Assembly: GCA_951812805.1 (NCBI GenBank)
Contig: CATOSZ010000003.1
Span: 1,876,557 to 1,940,556 of the forward strand
DNA: 64,000 nucleotides
Direction: 5' to 3'
Source of the DNA: an uncultured Alphaproteobacteria bacterium
Lineage (GTDB): Bacteria; Pseudomonadota; Alphaproteobacteria; GCA-2731375
Numbering within the stretch: the first letter of the stretch is position 1; each line of letters starts with the position of its first letter. Positions 45,852 through 56,082 of this stretch are shown piece after piece. Below the pieces are notes generated by a model, which did not search any database, was not told where the DNA came from, and saw only the letters and a list, made by a program, of their open reading frames with translations. Made by a program: the position numbers and the translations under genes.

Positions 45852-47194
45852 GACAGCACCTCCTTCAGACCCGCCTCGAGGCGGTCGACGTCGCCGTCGC
45901 TCACGGTTTCCGTGGTGGCCAGGATCAACAGGTTGGCCGCCGCCGCCTCGCCCGGGAACAGCCGGGCCGCGGGCACGCCGCCCAGCACGCCCGCCGCCGC
46001 CAGGGCCGAAACCACCTCGCCCGCGTCGCGCGACAGGCGCAGGGTGAACTCGTTGAAAAAGCTCTCGTTCACCACCTCGACTCCCGGCAATGCCGCCAGC
46101 CGGTCGGCCAGCGCCACCGCCCGGGCATGATTGAGCCGGGCGAGATGGCGGAAGCCGACATCGCCCAGCAACGCCAGGTGGATGGTGAAGGCCAGGCCGC
46201 AGAGGCCCGAGGACGTACAGATGTTGCTGGTCGCCTTCTCGCGGCGGATATGCTGCTCGCGCGTCGACAGGGTCAGCACGAAGCCGCGCCGCCCCGCCGC
46301 GTCCACCGTTTCGCCGCAAAGCCGGCCGGGCATCTGCCGGACATGCTTGTCCCGGCAGGCGAAGAGGCCGAGATGCGGGCCGCCGAAGGTCAGCGGATTG
46401 CCGAGCGATTGTCCCTCGGCCGCCACGATATCGGCGCCCATGTCGCCCGGCGGCACCACCGCGCCGAGCGAGACGATCTCGTTCACCACCGCCACCAGCA
46501 ACGCGCCCTTGGCGTGCGCCGCTTCGGCCAGCGGCGAGAGGTCGCGCAGCCGGCCGAAGACGTCCGGGTTCTGCACCACCACGCAGGCCGTATCGTCGTC
46601 GATCAAGGCGGCGAGGTCCTCGTCGCCGGCGAAATCGACCGCCGCGCCGTCGGCCGAGAATTCGGTATAACGCAGCATGGTCTGAACGACGTCGCGGTAT
46701 TGCGGGTGCAGCCCGCCGGAAAGCACCGCGCGCTTGCGCCGGGTCACCCGGGCGGCCATCAGCACCGCTTCGGCGGTCGAGGTCGCGCCGTCGTACATGG
46801 AGGCGTTGGCGACATCCATGCCCGTGATCATCGCGACCTGGGTCTGGAATTCGAACAGCGCCTTCAGGGTGCCCTGGCTCACCTCGGGCTGATAGGGCGT
46901 ATAGGCGGTGAGGAATTCCGAGCGCTGGATCAGGTGGTCGGCGGACGCCGGCACATGATGGCGGTAAGCCCCGGCGCCGATGAAGAACGGCGAGGTGGCG
47001 GCACTCATGTTCTTCGCCGCCAGGCCGGCGATCGCCCGCTCGACTTCCAGCTCGCCCTGGTGGGCGGGCAGGTCGATCAGCGCGTCGAGGCGGACGTCCT
47101 CCGGCACGTCGACATAGAGATCGTCGATCCCGCCGACCCCGATCGCCGCCAGCATGGCGGCACGCTCGCCCTCGTTGTGCGGCAGATAACGCAT
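45848..47194 (-). CDS. gcvPA: Glycine dehydrogenase (decarboxylating) subunit 1
   Basis: A 448-residue partner of GcvPB, lacking the PLP lysine. The N-terminus [20 protein letters not shown] and the segments [19 protein letters not shown] and [12 protein letters not shown] are typical. It overlaps the gcvH stop codon (TAATG), so gcvT-H-PA-PB is one coupled operon. Confidence 0.97.
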   Translation of the reverse strand: MRYLPHNEGERAAMLAAIGVGGIDDLYVDVPEDVRLDALIDLPAHQGELEVERAIAGLAAKNMSAATSPFFIGAGAYRHHVPASADHLIQRSEFLTAYTPYQPEVSQGTLKALFEFQTQVAMITGMDVANASMYDGATSTAEAVLMAARVTRRKRAVLSGGLHPQYRDVVQTMLRYTEFSADGAAVDFAGDEDLAALIDDDTACVVVQNPDVFGRLRDLSPLAEAAHAKGALLVAVVNEIVSLGAVVPPGDMGADIVAAEGQSLGNPLTFGGPHLGLFACRDKHVRQMPGRLCGETVDAAGRRGFVLTLSTREQHIRREKATSNICTSSGLCGLAFTIHLALLGDVGFRHLARLNHARAVALADRLAALPGVEVVNESFFNEFTLRLSRDAGEVVSALAAAGVLGGVPAARLFPGEAAAANLLILATTETVSDGDVDRLEAGLKEVLS

Positions 47195-47571
47195 TATTCG
47201 AGCCCTTCCACGAAGGCGTCATAGGCCGCCTGGTCCATCAGGCCGTCCAGCTCGCCCGCATCGGCGATGCGCAGCTTGAAGAACCAGCCGCCGCCCTGGG
47301 CGTCTTCGTTGACCGTCGCCGGGTTTTCGGCGACGGTCGAATTGACCTCGACGATCTCACCGGCGATGGGGGCATAGACCTCCGCCGCGGCCTTCACCGA
47401 CTCGACCACCGCCGCCTCGTCCCCGGTGGCGAAGCTCTGGCCGACGTCGGGCAGATCGACGAAGACGACATCGCCCAGCTGTTCCTGCGCATAGACGGTG
47501 ATGCCGCAGGTAGCCACGTCGCCGTCGATGGCCAGCCATTCGTGGTCCTCGGTGAACTTGATGACACTCAT
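47194..47571 (-). CDS. gcvH: Glycine cleavage system H protein
   Basis: A 125-residue lipoyl carrier shuttling the aminomethyl group between P, T and L proteins. The lipoylated lysine is in [20 protein letters not shown]. The start at 47571 ([20 protein letters not shown]) is the family standard. It is 46 bp downstream of gcvT. Confidence 0.97.
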   Translation of the reverse strand: MSVIKFTEDHEWLAIDGDVATCGITVYAQEQLGDVVFVDLPDVGQSFATGDEAAVVESVKAAAEVYAPIAGEIVEVNSTVAENPATVNEDAQGGGWFFKLRIADAGELDGLMDQAAYDAFVEGLE

Positions 47572-47617
47572 GATGGTTACTCCTCCCCTGGAATTGTTTC
47601 TGTCGGCGCTTTCGCCG

Positions 47618-48727
47618 TCATCCCCTGTAGTAGCGTTGCGGCACGAAGGGCATCTTGGCGACGCGCGCGGGCAGGCTCTTGCCCCGCACCACCAGGCCGA
47701 CCTCCGTATCGGCGGCGGTATGGCCCGCCGCGACGTAGCCCATGGCGAGCGGCCCCTCGAGGCTGGGCCCGAAGCCGCCGCTGGTGACCTCGCCGATGAC
47801 GATTCCCTCGCTATCGGTGATCGCCGTGTGTTCACGCGCCGGCTGGCGTCCGTCCGGCAGGAGTCCGACCCGGCGGCGGGGCGGGCCGTCGGCCAGCTGG
47901 CGGCGCACCACGGCGTCGCCCGGATAGCCGCCTGCCTCGCGCCGCCGTTTGGAGATCGACCAGGCCAGGCCGGCCTCGATCGGCGTCGTGCTCGGATCGA
48001 TGTCGTGGCCGTGCAGGCAGAGCCCGGCCTCGAGGCGGAGTGAGTCGCGCGCACCGAGCCCGATCGGCGCTACCTCCGGCTCGGCCAGCAGACGGCGGGC
48101 GAGACGCTCGCCGTCCCCACCGGCGCAGGAAATCTCGTAACCGTCCTCGCCGGTATAGCCGGACCGGCTGGCGAAGGCTTCGATGCCGTCGACGGTGATC
48201 GCTCGGGCCGACATAAAGGGCATGGTGGCCGCTTCCGGCGCCATCCGGGCCAACACCTCGGCGGCGGCGGGACCTTGCAGGGCGAGCAGCGTCCGATCGC
48301 CCTGATAGTCGATCTCGAAACCCGACATGCCGGCCTGCAGCAGGGCGATGTCGGCCGCCTTGTTGCCGGCGTTGACGACGAGGAAGAGGCCGTCCTCCAG
48401 CCGCGTGACCATCAGGTCGTCGAGGATGCCGGCCGTCTCGTCGGTGAACTGGGTATAGCGCATGCGGCCCGCCTCCAGGCCCTGGATGTCGCCCGGCACC
48501 AGCCGCTCCAGCGCTTCGGCGGCGCCGGCGCCCGGAATGCGCACCTGGCCCATGTGGGAGACGTCGAACAGTCCCGCGGCGGCGCGTACGTGGCGGTGTT
48601 CCTTGAGGATGCCGTCGGCGTATTGCACCGGCATGGCGTAGCCGGCAAAGGGCACCATCTTCGCGCCGAGTTCACGGTGCAGGGAATCGAGGGGGGTGGT
48701 CTCGAGGGTGGCTTCGTCGTCACTCAT
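47618..48727 (-). CDS. gcvT: Glycine cleavage system T protein (aminomethyltransferase)
   Basis: A 369-residue folate enzyme that moves the glycine methylene to tetrahydrofolate. [13 protein letters not shown] and [15 protein letters not shown] near the N-terminus and [12 protein letters not shown] in the middle are conserved; the catalytic aspartate lies in DVSHMGQ. The ATG at 48727 ([17 protein letters not shown]) is chosen over one at 48748. It is the first gene after a tandem glycine riboswitch. Confidence 0.95.
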   Translation of the reverse strand: MSDDEATLETTPLDSLHRELGAKMVPFAGYAMPVQYADGILKEHRHVRAAAGLFDVSHMGQVRIPGAGAAEALERLVPGDIQGLEAGRMRYTQFTDETAGILDDLMVTRLEDGLFLVVNAGNKAADIALLQAGMSGFEIDYQGDRTLLALQGPAAAEVLARMAPEAATMPFMSARAITVDGIEAFASRSGYTGEDGYEISCAGGDGERLARRLLAEPEVAPIGLGARDSLRLEAGLCLHGHDIDPSTTPIEAGLAWSISKRRREAGGYPGDAVVRRQLADGPPRRRVGLLPDGRQPAREHTAITDSEGIVIGEVTSGGFGPSLEGPLAMGYVAAGHTAADTEVGLVVRGKSLPARVAKMPFVPQRYYRG

Positions 48728-48777
48728 GGCGTCCTCCGACAGCGGCATGTCACGCGCCTCGCGGCGTCGCGGTCATG

Positions 48778-49015
48778 CCCCCTCTGTCGTCGGACTCGAC
48801 GTTGTCGGACCTGAGATATTCAGCCCCACCGTGACGACCGGGGCCGCCGCGATCGGGTGTTCACCCTTCGGTGGGGCACGCGTCCCGCGACGGACGTACC
48901 CGCTTTCCAGAGTGGCGATCCCCCGCGGTCCGGATGCCTGAGAGTTTCCGGGGCGGTTGCTCCTTCGGCGCCGTCGACACCGCGTCTTAGCGGCGCGCCG
49001 GTCTCTCCCACGGGG
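48778..49015 (-). promoter_or_regulatory. Tandem glycine riboswitch upstream of gcvT
   Basis: The minus strand carries two glycine aptamers in a row. The first has GGGAGAGAC, GCCGAAGGAGCAA and GGAAACTCTCAGGCA; the second has ACTCTGGAAAGC, CCGAAGGGTGAAC, ATCTCAGG and ACAGAGGGGG. These conserved blocks occur in the right order with the short linker typical of the cooperative glycine switch. The second aptamer ends about 50 bases before the gcvT ATG, so it probably controls translation or termination there and turns the operon on when glycine is plentiful. Confidence 0.93.
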
Positions 49016-49184
49016 GTCGAGCCATGGTCTACCGGGCGCTACCGTCGCGTCGACACCCGATCGATACCACGAAGCTTAGCGTCGCCGGCCGCCCTGTCAA
49101 TCGTCCGGCCTCTCACGTCTCGGCGAGCGGGCCCGATGTCGGGTATAGTTTCCGCCGGCAGAAACGTGGATCGGGAGCGGTGAC

Positions 49185-50048
49185 GTGCACGTGGATGAAG
49201 TCTTCGGTTCCATCGGCGCCGTTCTCGGCGAACTCGCCTTGCCGGCGCCACTCGGCCCCGACGACCACCGGCGGCTTCGGGGCCTGCTGGACGAGCACGG
49301 CGTCCTGGTCCTGCGGGACCAGGCCCTCGACGAGGCCGGACTGATTGCCTTCTCGCGCGGGTTCGGCGAGCTCGCGACCTTTCACGAGCCCGACAAGCGG
49401 TCCGCCACGGCGCCGGAAATCTTCCGTATCTCCAATGTCGAGACGGACGGACGGGCGCTTCGCGCCGAGAGCAATTCGGTCGCCGACTATTTCAACAAAA
49501 TCACCCGCCGTTGGCACACCGACGGCTCCTATAAGGCCGTACCTGCGCTGGCAACGTGTCTCTATGGCCTGGAAGTCCCCGACGAGGGCGGCGATACCCT
49601 GTTCGCCGATATGGCGGCGGCCTACGCGGCGCTGGCGGACGACATGAAGGCGCGCCTCGACGGTCTGCACATGGTGCACAACTACGAAAACAACATGGAT
49701 CTGACGCCCGGGCATCGACCGATGAGCGCCGAGGACAAGGCGTTGCTGCCGCCGGTCACCCATCCGGTGGTCCGCCACTGCGCAGGTGGCCGCCGCGCCC
49801 TGTACTTGAGCGACAATGTCGCGCGCTATGTCGGCGGCATGCCGATCGCGGACGGCCGCGCCCTGTTGCAGGAGCTGTTGCAATGGTCGACGCAGGACCG
49901 CTTCGTCTATCGCCACCGCTGGCGGGCCGGCGACGTGCTGTTGTGGGACAACCGGCGGGTCATGCATCTGGCGACCGAATACGACATGCAGCGCTATCGC
50001 CGCATCATGCTGCGGACCGAGATCATGGGCGAGGAGGCCGTCAGGTAA
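49185..50048 (+). CDS. TauD/TfdA-family Fe(II)/2-oxoglutarate dioxygenase
   Basis: A 287-residue oxygenase with the iron ligands in RRWHTDGSYKAVPAL (HxD) and NRRVMHLATEYDMQRYRR (distal His and 2-oxoglutarate arginine). The start is GTG at 49185 after GGGAGCGG; no ATG fits. It is divergent from the glycine riboswitch operon and convergent with the Anbu gene. It is not closely similar to the dioxygenase at 43433. Substrate unknown. Confidence 0.88.
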   Translation: MHVDEVFGSIGAVLGELALPAPLGPDDHRRLRGLLDEHGVLVLRDQALDEAGLIAFSRGFGELATFHEPDKRSATAPEIFRISNVETDGRALRAESNSVADYFNKITRRWHTDGSYKAVPALATCLYGLEVPDEGGDTLFADMAAAYAALADDMKARLDGLHMVHNYENNMDLTPGHRPMSAEDKALLPPVTHPVVRHCAGGRRALYLSDNVARYVGGMPIADGRALLQELLQWSTQDRFVYRHRWRAGDVLLWDNRRVMHLATEYDMQRYRRIMLRTEIMGEEAVR

Positions 50049-50057
50049 CCCGACTCC

Positions 50058-50780
50058 TCACCACTCGGGATCGGGCAGGCGGCTGAAGGCGGTGCGGAGC
50101 GCGCGGGACCAGCGTTCGGAGATGCGGGTGAAGTAGGGATCGCCCTCCTCGATGCGGCGGTTCTGGGTAATCGCCAGGGCGTCGCGCTCGTAGACCACCA
50201 GGTCGATCGGCAGGCCGACGGAAATATTGGAGCGGAGCGTCGAGTCCATCGAGACCAACGCAAGCTTCACCCCCTCCGTCAGGCTCGAGGTGGCGGAGAG
50301 GCCGCGGTCGAGGATCGGCTTGCCGTATTTCGCCTCGCCGATCTGGAAATAGGGCGTGTCGGCCGTCGCCTCGATGAAGTTACCGGCCGCATAGATCTGG
50401 AACAGCCGCAGCGGGCGACCCCGGACCTGGCCGCCGAGGATGATGGCGGCGGTGAAGTCGGCGCCTTGCGCCTCCATCGCCTCGCCGTCCTCGCGCCAGA
50501 CTTCGCGCAGCGCGCGACCGACCAGGCGGGCGGCGGCGAACATGCCGGGCACGGTCAGCAGCGTCTCTTCTTCCGCGCCGACCCCCTCGCTCACCATGTT
50601 GACCACGGCCTGGGTGACCGCCAGGTTGCCCGACGTCATCATCACCAGGACCCGCTCGCCCGGCACCTCCCAGCGCGACATCTTGGCGAAGGTCGAGATA
50701 TGGTCGACGCCCGCGTTGGTACGCGAATCGGCGACCATCACCAGGCCCTCTTCCAAGAGCATGCCGACGCAGTAGGTCAT
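50058..50780 (-). CDS. Proteasome-type protease Anbu
   Basis: A 240-residue Ntn-hydrolase of the Anbu (ancestral beta-subunit) family, related to HslV and proteasome beta subunits. After the initiator Met the N-terminal Thr (MTYCVGMLLEEGLVMVADSR) is the expected nucleophile; the family segment DSRTNAGVDHISTFAKM and SMDSTLRSNISVGLPIDL follow. The ATG at 50780 overlaps the stop of the upstream dehydrogenase. In many bacteria Anbu sits with alpha-E, ATP-grasp and transglutaminase genes; none is present here. Confidence 0.92.
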   Translation of the reverse strand: MTYCVGMLLEEGLVMVADSRTNAGVDHISTFAKMSRWEVPGERVLVMMTSGNLAVTQAVVNMVSEGVGAEEETLLTVPGMFAAARLVGRALREVWREDGEAMEAQGADFTAAIILGGQVRGRPLRLFQIYAAGNFIEATADTPYFQIGEAKYGKPILDRGLSATSSLTEGVKLALVSMDSTLRSNISVGLPIDLVVYERDALAITQNRRIEEGDPYFTRISERWSRALRTAFSRLPDPEW

Positions 50781-51784
50781 GCGCGGGGGCGGGCGGGCCG
50801 ATTGACCGGGAACCTGGCCTTCCGGCCGGACAGTACACGGGCCATGTCGGCACCGGCGGTGGCGGCGATGGCCTCCAGGCATTCGACGGTGGAGCCGGCC
50901 ATGTGCGGCGTGATCAGCACGTTCGGCGCGGCGAACAGCGGATTGGCGGGATCCGGCGGTTCCCCGTTCAGGACGTCGAGCGCGGCACCGCCGACCCGGC
51001 CATGGGTCAGCGCGCGCGCCAACGCCTTCTCGTCCACCAACGGGCCGCGCGCCGCATTCACCAGCAGCACGCCCTTCTTCATCTTGGCGAAGGCGGCACG
51101 GTTCAACAGCCGCTCCGTCGCCGGAATATGCGGAGCATGCAGGGAGATCACGTCGGCCCGCCCCAGCAGCGTCTCGAAGCCGAGGGGACGGGCGCCGCGT
51201 TCGCGGATTTCCGCCGCCGTCAGTCCCGGATCGAAGGCCACCACCTTCATGCCGAGCGCGCGGGCGATGTCCGCCACCCGGCCGCCGATCTGGCCGAGGC
51301 CGATCAGGCCCAGGGTGCGGCCGCGAAGCTCGATACCGGTATGGCGCGCCTCGCCCCAGGCACCTTCGCCATGCACGCGGGCGGCACTCTCCGGGATCCG
51401 CCGTGCCAGGTTCAGCATCAGCGCGATGGTGAGTTCGGCCACCGCGACGGCGTTGGCGCCGGGCGCGTTGGTCACCAGGACACCGCGGGCCGAGCAGGCC
51501 TCGACATCGACCTGGTCGACCCCGGCACCGTGCACCGCGACGACCTGCAGGGCCGGCAGCAGCTCCAGCAACTCCGAGGTGACGTAGCCGGGCCGAAGCA
51601 GCATGCCGATCGCGCCCGACAGCATCCGCGCATACTGCCGGGTCTCGGCCGAACCGAGCGGCCTGAACGGCAATTCCACGACCTTTACCGGCGCGATGCC
51701 CTTCAGCGCCGCGCGCACCGGGCTGAGGGTTACGGGCATTTCGTCGGTCGAGGTCACCGCGACCCAGGGGCGCATCTTCGCCAT
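50777..51784 (-). CDS. D-isomer-specific 2-hydroxyacid dehydrogenase
   Basis: A 335-residue NAD(P)-dependent oxidoreductase. The nucleotide-binding motif TLGLIGLGQIGGRVADIARA is near residue 150, and the catalytic Arg/Glu/His are in NAARGPLVDEKA, LDVLNGEPPDP and LITPHMAGSTVE. It starts at MAKMRPWVAVTSTDEMPV (51784) or at 51793. It overlaps the Anbu gene by four bases, indicating co-translation. Substrate unknown; 3-phosphoglycerate or a hydroxypyruvate-type acid would suit the family. Confidence 0.88.
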   Translation of the reverse strand: MAKMRPWVAVTSTDEMPVTLSPVRAALKGIAPVKVVELPFRPLGSAETRQYARMLSGAIGMLLRPGYVTSELLELLPALQVVAVHGAGVDQVDVEACSARGVLVTNAPGANAVAVAELTIALMLNLARRIPESAARVHGEGAWGEARHTGIELRGRTLGLIGLGQIGGRVADIARALGMKVVAFDPGLTAAEIRERGARPLGFETLLGRADVISLHAPHIPATERLLNRAAFAKMKKGVLLVNAARGPLVDEKALARALTHGRVGGAALDVLNGEPPDPANPLFAAPNVLITPHMAGSTVECLEAIAATAGADMARVLSGRKARFPVNRPARPRA

Positions 51785-51895
51785 GTTCCACATCCTTAAT
51801 TCAGCTTCACGTCGAACTTACAGCCTTCACGAGGGAAGGCAATCGCCGAAACGACCGGGCTTGACCGGGCCGGCGCGCCGGTCCATGCGGGGGTC

Positions 51896-52759
51896 ATGAT
51901 CGTCTCCGCCTCGTACCGAACGGACATCCCGTCCTTTCACGGCGCCTGGTTCGCCCGCCGGCTCGCCGACGGCTTCGCGCTGGTCCGCAATCCCTATGGC
52001 GGCAAGCCCTACCGGGTCGATCTGGCGGCGGCCGACGGCTTCGTCTTCTGGAGCCGGAACACCCGCCCGTTTCGCCCGGTGCTGGCGGATCTGGCGGCGG
52101 CGGCCCGGCCCTTTGTCGTGCAATACACGCTCACCGGCTATCCGCGCGCCCTCGAACGCGCGGTGCCCTCGGTCGAGACGGCGGTCGCCGAAATTCATTG
52201 GTTGGCCGAGCGCTTCGGCCCGCGTGCCGTGGTCTGGCGTTATGATCCAATCCTGCTGACCGCCGCGACGGACGCGCATTTTCACCTGGCGAACTTCACC
52301 GCCCTGGCGGATCGCCTGCGGGGTGCGGTGGACGAAGTCGTGATCAGCTTCGCCCATATCTACGCCAAGACGCGACGCCGGCTCGACGCGGCGGGAGTCG
52401 ATTGGCGCGACCCGGCGCTCGAAGAGAAGTCCGCGCTACGCCTCGAACTCGAAGCTTGGGCGGCGGCGGCAGGGATGCGCCTGACGGTCTGTGCCCAGGC
52501 CGACGTCGGCGGCACGGGCGCGGCCTGTATCGACGCCCGGCGCCTCTCCGACGTGGCGGGTCGGCCGATCGATGCGCGCGTCAAAGGCCACCGGCCGGGC
52601 TGCCTATGCGCCGAAAGCCGCGACATCGGCGCCTACGACAGCTGCGCCCACGGCTGCGTCTATTGCTACGCGGTGGCGGACCACGACCGCGCCGTCGCCA
52701 ACTTGGCAAAGATGAAAATCAGAATCGAGCCTCCGGTGGCACGTGGTACAGCGGATTAA
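51896..52759 (+). CDS. DUF1848-family protein
   Basis: A 287-residue protein starting MIVSASYRTDIPSFHGAWF. The segment FVFWSRNTRPFRPVLADL (usually FWTKNP-like) and the C-terminal cysteine cluster CLCAESRDIGAYDSCAHGCVYCYA are the family marks. The CxxCYC-like cysteines suggest an iron-sulfur cluster or zinc site, and the fold resembles TIM-barrel radical-SAM relatives, but the reaction is unknown. Complete and monocistronic. Confidence 0.85.
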   Translation: MIVSASYRTDIPSFHGAWFARRLADGFALVRNPYGGKPYRVDLAAADGFVFWSRNTRPFRPVLADLAAAARPFVVQYTLTGYPRALERAVPSVETAVAEIHWLAERFGPRAVVWRYDPILLTAATDAHFHLANFTALADRLRGAVDEVVISFAHIYAKTRRRLDAAGVDWRDPALEEKSALRLELEAWAAAAGMRLTVCAQADVGGTGAACIDARRLSDVAGRPIDARVKGHRPGCLCAESRDIGAYDSCAHGCVYCYAVADHDRAVANLAKMKIRIEPPVARGTAD

Positions 52760-52950
52760 ATTCCCGAATCCTCGTTGCAGTGCCGGCAATAACTAATCAT
52801 TAATATTTATACAGATACACTTATGCATGGTGCGATCTGGAGCCAAAGATCGCCAGGTTTGTGTAAGACTATAAATTAATAAAGTGCGACCTGCGTTAGT
52901 GAGGTACCCCTTGAACTCGTCAGATACGCCAAAAAATGGAGAACTGAGCG
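52760..52950. other. AT-rich upstream region of the chemoreceptor, with a hairpin
   Basis: The 191-bp region is AT-rich and contains a perfect 7-bp inverted repeat GCGATCT / AGATCGC (52832-52853) that could be an operator or leader hairpin. It is the only regulatory candidate seen; no clear -35/-10 pair can be assigned. Confidence 0.4.
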
Positions 52951-55110
52951 ATGGATACGCAGTCTCAAAGTGATGTTGCACCAACGGAACAAACCGACAG
53001 TTGGTTCCGTCGCCATTTCAACTTCCACATCCGGGGCCGGCTCATTGCTGGCTTCGGCGGCGTTTGCCTCGTTCTGGCAGCGATTACCGGAACGACGCAG
53101 TATAAGGCGATCACTGTCGAGGAAGAAATCGTCCGCATCAACCAACTCCGCGTGCCGACGGCGCTCGCGAGTGGCTCGATCGCCCGCAACATCTACGGCA
53201 CGCTCGCGAGCTTGCGGGGCTGGATGCTGACGGGCGACGAGAAGTTTAAGACCCAGCGCACGGCGATTTGGGCCGACATCGACGGCAAGCGCGCCAGCAT
53301 CGACGAGCTTGCCAAGGCCTGGACCAATCCGGCCAACGTCAAAAAATGGAACCTGTTCAAGGCCATACTCGATGAGTTCAAGACTGCCCAGTTGACGGTC
53401 GAGAACCTCGCCCACAACCTGGACCAAGAACCGGCGAACCGGATCTTGTTCGAACAGGCCGCACCCCGGGCTCGCATCATGATCGATACGATCACCACCA
53501 TGATCGACGACGAAATGCTCCAGGAGCCGTCGCCGGAACGACGCCAATTGCTCGGCGCGATGGCCGACGTCCGGGGGTCATTCGGTTTGGTCATTGCAAG
53601 CATTCGCGCCTTTCTGCTGTCGGGCGATCGCAAATTCATCGATCTCTACAATGGTGCCTGGGCAAAAAACGAGAAGCGCTTCGCCGACCTCTCCACGATG
53701 ACCGACCATTTCACGGATATCCAGCACATCGCATTCGCTGAACTGACGCGGAGTCGCGAAGAATTCTCCGTCCTTCCGCCGAAAATGTTCGAAATCCGCG
53801 GCTCAGACAAATGGAACATGGCCAACTATACCCTGGTCACCGAGGCCGCGCCCCGGGCCGGGAAACTGTTGACGATCCTCCTCGGCCCGATCAACGAGAC
53901 CGGCCTGCGCAGTGGCGGCATGGTCGACAACCAAAGAGACCTCTTGAGTGTCGATGCGGATCGTGCGCAATCCGATATCCTGGATCTGGAACGCGTGACC
54001 TGGTTTATGCTCGCAGTCGGTTTGATGAGCGCCATCGTCATCGTTGTCCTGACCTCGCGCTCGATCGTCAGCCCGATCAACGCCATGAACAGGACCATGC
54101 GCACTCTCGCCGAGGGCGATACCAGTGTCGAGGTCCCAGGCCAGGAACGGAAGGACGAGGTCGGCGACATGGCGGCGGCGGTCGAGGTGTTCAAGGAGAG
54201 CATGATCCGCAATGACGAGCTGCACGCCCAACAGGAAAAAGAGCAGCAGGCCCGCATGAAACGCGGCAAGGTCATTGAGGAACTCACCATCGCCTTCGAT
54301 GCCGGCGTGAGCGAGGTTCTCGAGGTCGTCGCCACGGCTTCGGCGGAACTGGACGTCACCGCGCGGTCGATGTCGGAGATGGCCAACCAGACGTCGGAGA
54401 AGGCGACCTCGGTCGCAGTGGCCTCGGAACAGACGACGGCGAACGTCGAGTCGGTCGCCTCGGCGACGGAGGAGCTGTCGGCGTCGATCGGCGAGATCTC
54501 CGGCCGCGTCATGGAATCGGCCAACATCGCATCGAATGCGGTTGCCCAGGCCTCGAACACGAACCAGAACGTACAGTCTCTCGATTCCGCCGCGCAGAAG
54601 ATCGGCGAGGTCGTCAACCTGATCACGGGTATCGCCGAGCAGACCAACCTGCTGGCCCTCAACGCCACCATCGAGGCGGCCCGCGCCGGCGACGCCGGCA
54701 AGGGCTTCGCCGTGGTCGCCTCGGAGGTCAAGAACCTGGCCAATCAGACGGCGCGCGCAACGGACGAAATATCGCAGCAGATCGCGAGCATGCAGGAGGA
54801 GACCCGAAAGGCGGTCGGCGCGCTGCAGGACATCACGAGCACGATCGAGAACATCAACGAGATCTCGACGTCGGTGTCCACGGCAGTCGACCAGCAACGT
54901 GCCGCAACGAACGAAATCAGCGGCAACGTCTCCCATGCCTCGCATGGAACGTCCGACGTGTCCTCGCACATCGGCGACGTCAGCAATGCGGCATCGGAAA
55001 CCGGTGCAGCCTCGACCCAAGTGCTGTCAGCCTCGCGGGAACTTGCCACTCAGTCCGAGACGCTGAAGCGGGTGGTGCAGACGTTCCTTACCGAAGTTCG
55101 CGCCGCTTAG
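52951..55110 (+). CDS. Methyl-accepting chemotaxis protein
   Basis: A 719-residue transmembrane chemoreceptor. TM1 is near residues 30-50 ([19 protein letters not shown]) and TM2 near 350-370 ([19 protein letters not shown]), enclosing a periplasmic all-helical sensor of about 300 residues, the size of a bimodular helical (HBM-like) domain. A HAMP linker ([18 protein letters not shown]) leads to the signalling coil with the invariant hairpin tip [20 protein letters not shown]. The flanking helices carry QT/QQ-type pairs that could be methylation sites. Ligand unknown. No CheW/CheA genes are nearby. Confidence 0.93.
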   Translation: MDTQSQSDVAPTEQTDSWFRRHFNFHIRGRLIAGFGGVCLVLAAITGTTQYKAITVEEEIVRINQLRVPTALASGSIARNIYGTLASLRGWMLTGDEKFKTQRTAIWADIDGKRASIDELAKAWTNPANVKKWNLFKAILDEFKTAQLTVENLAHNLDQEPANRILFEQAAPRARIMIDTITTMIDDEMLQEPSPERRQLLGAMADVRGSFGLVIASIRAFLLSGDRKFIDLYNGAWAKNEKRFADLSTMTDHFTDIQHIAFAELTRSREEFSVLPPKMFEIRGSDKWNMANYTLVTEAAPRAGKLLTILLGPINETGLRSGGMVDNQRDLLSVDADRAQSDILDLERVTWFMLAVGLMSAIVIVVLTSRSIVSPINAMNRTMRTLAEGDTSVEVPGQERKDEVGDMAAAVEVFKESMIRNDELHAQQEKEQQARMKRGKVIEELTIAFDAGVSEVLEVVATASAELDVTARSMSEMANQTSEKATSVAVASEQTTANVESVASATEELSASIGEISGRVMESANIASNAVAQASNTNQNVQSLDSAAQKIGEVVNLITGIAEQTNLLALNATIEAARAGDAGKGFAVVASEVKNLANQTARATDEISQQIASMQEETRKAVGALQDITSTIENINEISTSVSTAVDQQRAATNEISGNVSHASHGTSDVSSHIGDVSNAASETGAASTQVLSASRELATQSETLKRVVQTFLTEVRAA

Positions 55111-55116
55111 GATGGC

Positions 55117-55995
55117 TCAAAGACCTGCGGCGGGGCGCACCAGCGTTTGTGCCAGCAGATCGAGCTGGCGTTCGAGCTGATCGGTCGTGCGGGTCAGCAC
55201 CATGACCACCAGTTGATCGACGCCCGCCTCGGCGTAGCGTTTCATCGCCTCCCCGTCGGCCGGATGCAGATAGGGGGAGACGGTGATGTCGACCGTATCG
55301 CGGCCGCGACCGCGGTCACCGAGCAACCCGTCCAGGCGGGCGAGACAGTCTACCGTCGCTTCGGGTGTCAGGTTGAAGCCGTGCCAGCCATCGCCGATAT
55401 CGGCGACCCGGCGCAGCGCCACCTCGCTCTCGCCGCCGAAGTAGATCGGCGGATGGGGCCGCTGTACGGGCTTGGGGTACTGTCGGCAGGCGGGCAGCGT
55501 GTAGAACTCGCCCTCGTGCGCCGAGATCTCGTCGCACCAGAGCCGCTTGATCACCTCGAGGTACTCCCGGCAGCGCGCACCGCGCCGGGCGAAGGGCACG
55601 CCCAAGGCCTCGAACTCCTCCGCCAGCCAGCCGACGCCGACGCCGAAATCGAGCCGCCCGTCGGAGAGGTAGTCGAGCGACGCGGTCTCCTTCGCCGTGT
55701 AGACGGGGTTGCGTTGTGGAACCAGGCAAATGCCCGTGCCGAGACGCAGCTTGCGGGTTTCCGCCGCCACGAAGGCGAGCGCCGTGAAGGCCTCGATCAG
55801 GCCGCTGTCGCCGGCCAGGCCGATCTTGCCGTCCTCGGCATAGGGGTAGCTCGATTCGTACTCGTCGAACAGCACCACATGCTCGCCGAGCCAGAGCGAA
55901 TGGAAATCCCGCTCTTCCGCCAGGCGACCGAGGGCGCGGATATAGTCGGGGGTGTGGTGTGGATTGCGCAGCGGGGCGAACAGTCCGATTTTCAT
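55117..55995 (-). CDS. Luciferase-like (LLM) flavin/F420 oxidoreductase
   Basis: A 292-residue TIM-barrel mono-oxygenase of the bacterial luciferase superfamily. It starts MKIGLFAPLRNPHHTPDYIR; an ATG at 56004 would add three residues. Typical segments are LRLGTGICLVPQRNPVYTAK, SDGRLDFGVGVGWLAEEFEA and RPHPPIYFGGESEVALRR. Convergent with the chemoreceptor and divergent from the methyltransferase-like gene. Cofactor and substrate unknown. Confidence 0.87.
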   Translation of the reverse strand: MKIGLFAPLRNPHHTPDYIRALGRLAEERDFHSLWLGEHVVLFDEYESSYPYAEDGKIGLAGDSGLIEAFTALAFVAAETRKLRLGTGICLVPQRNPVYTAKETASLDYLSDGRLDFGVGVGWLAEEFEALGVPFARRGARCREYLEVIKRLWCDEISAHEGEFYTLPACRQYPKPVQRPHPPIYFGGESEVALRRVADIGDGWHGFNLTPEATVDCLARLDGLLGDRGRGRDTVDITVSPYLHPADGEAMKRYAEAGVDQLVVMVLTRTTDQLERQLDLLAQTLVRPAAGL

Positions 55996-56082
55996 TGGCG
56001 TCATCCTGGTGAGATGTGTAAATGGCGGCGGGCGGAGTGTGCCGGCTCGCGCCCGAACGGGCAATGTCGGAGGCGGAGCGCC

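Noticed and set aside
44286..47222. A single 978-residue glycine dehydrogenase
   Set aside because: The frame joins gcvPB with unrelated text opposite gcvPA; the two subunits are separate, overlapping genes.
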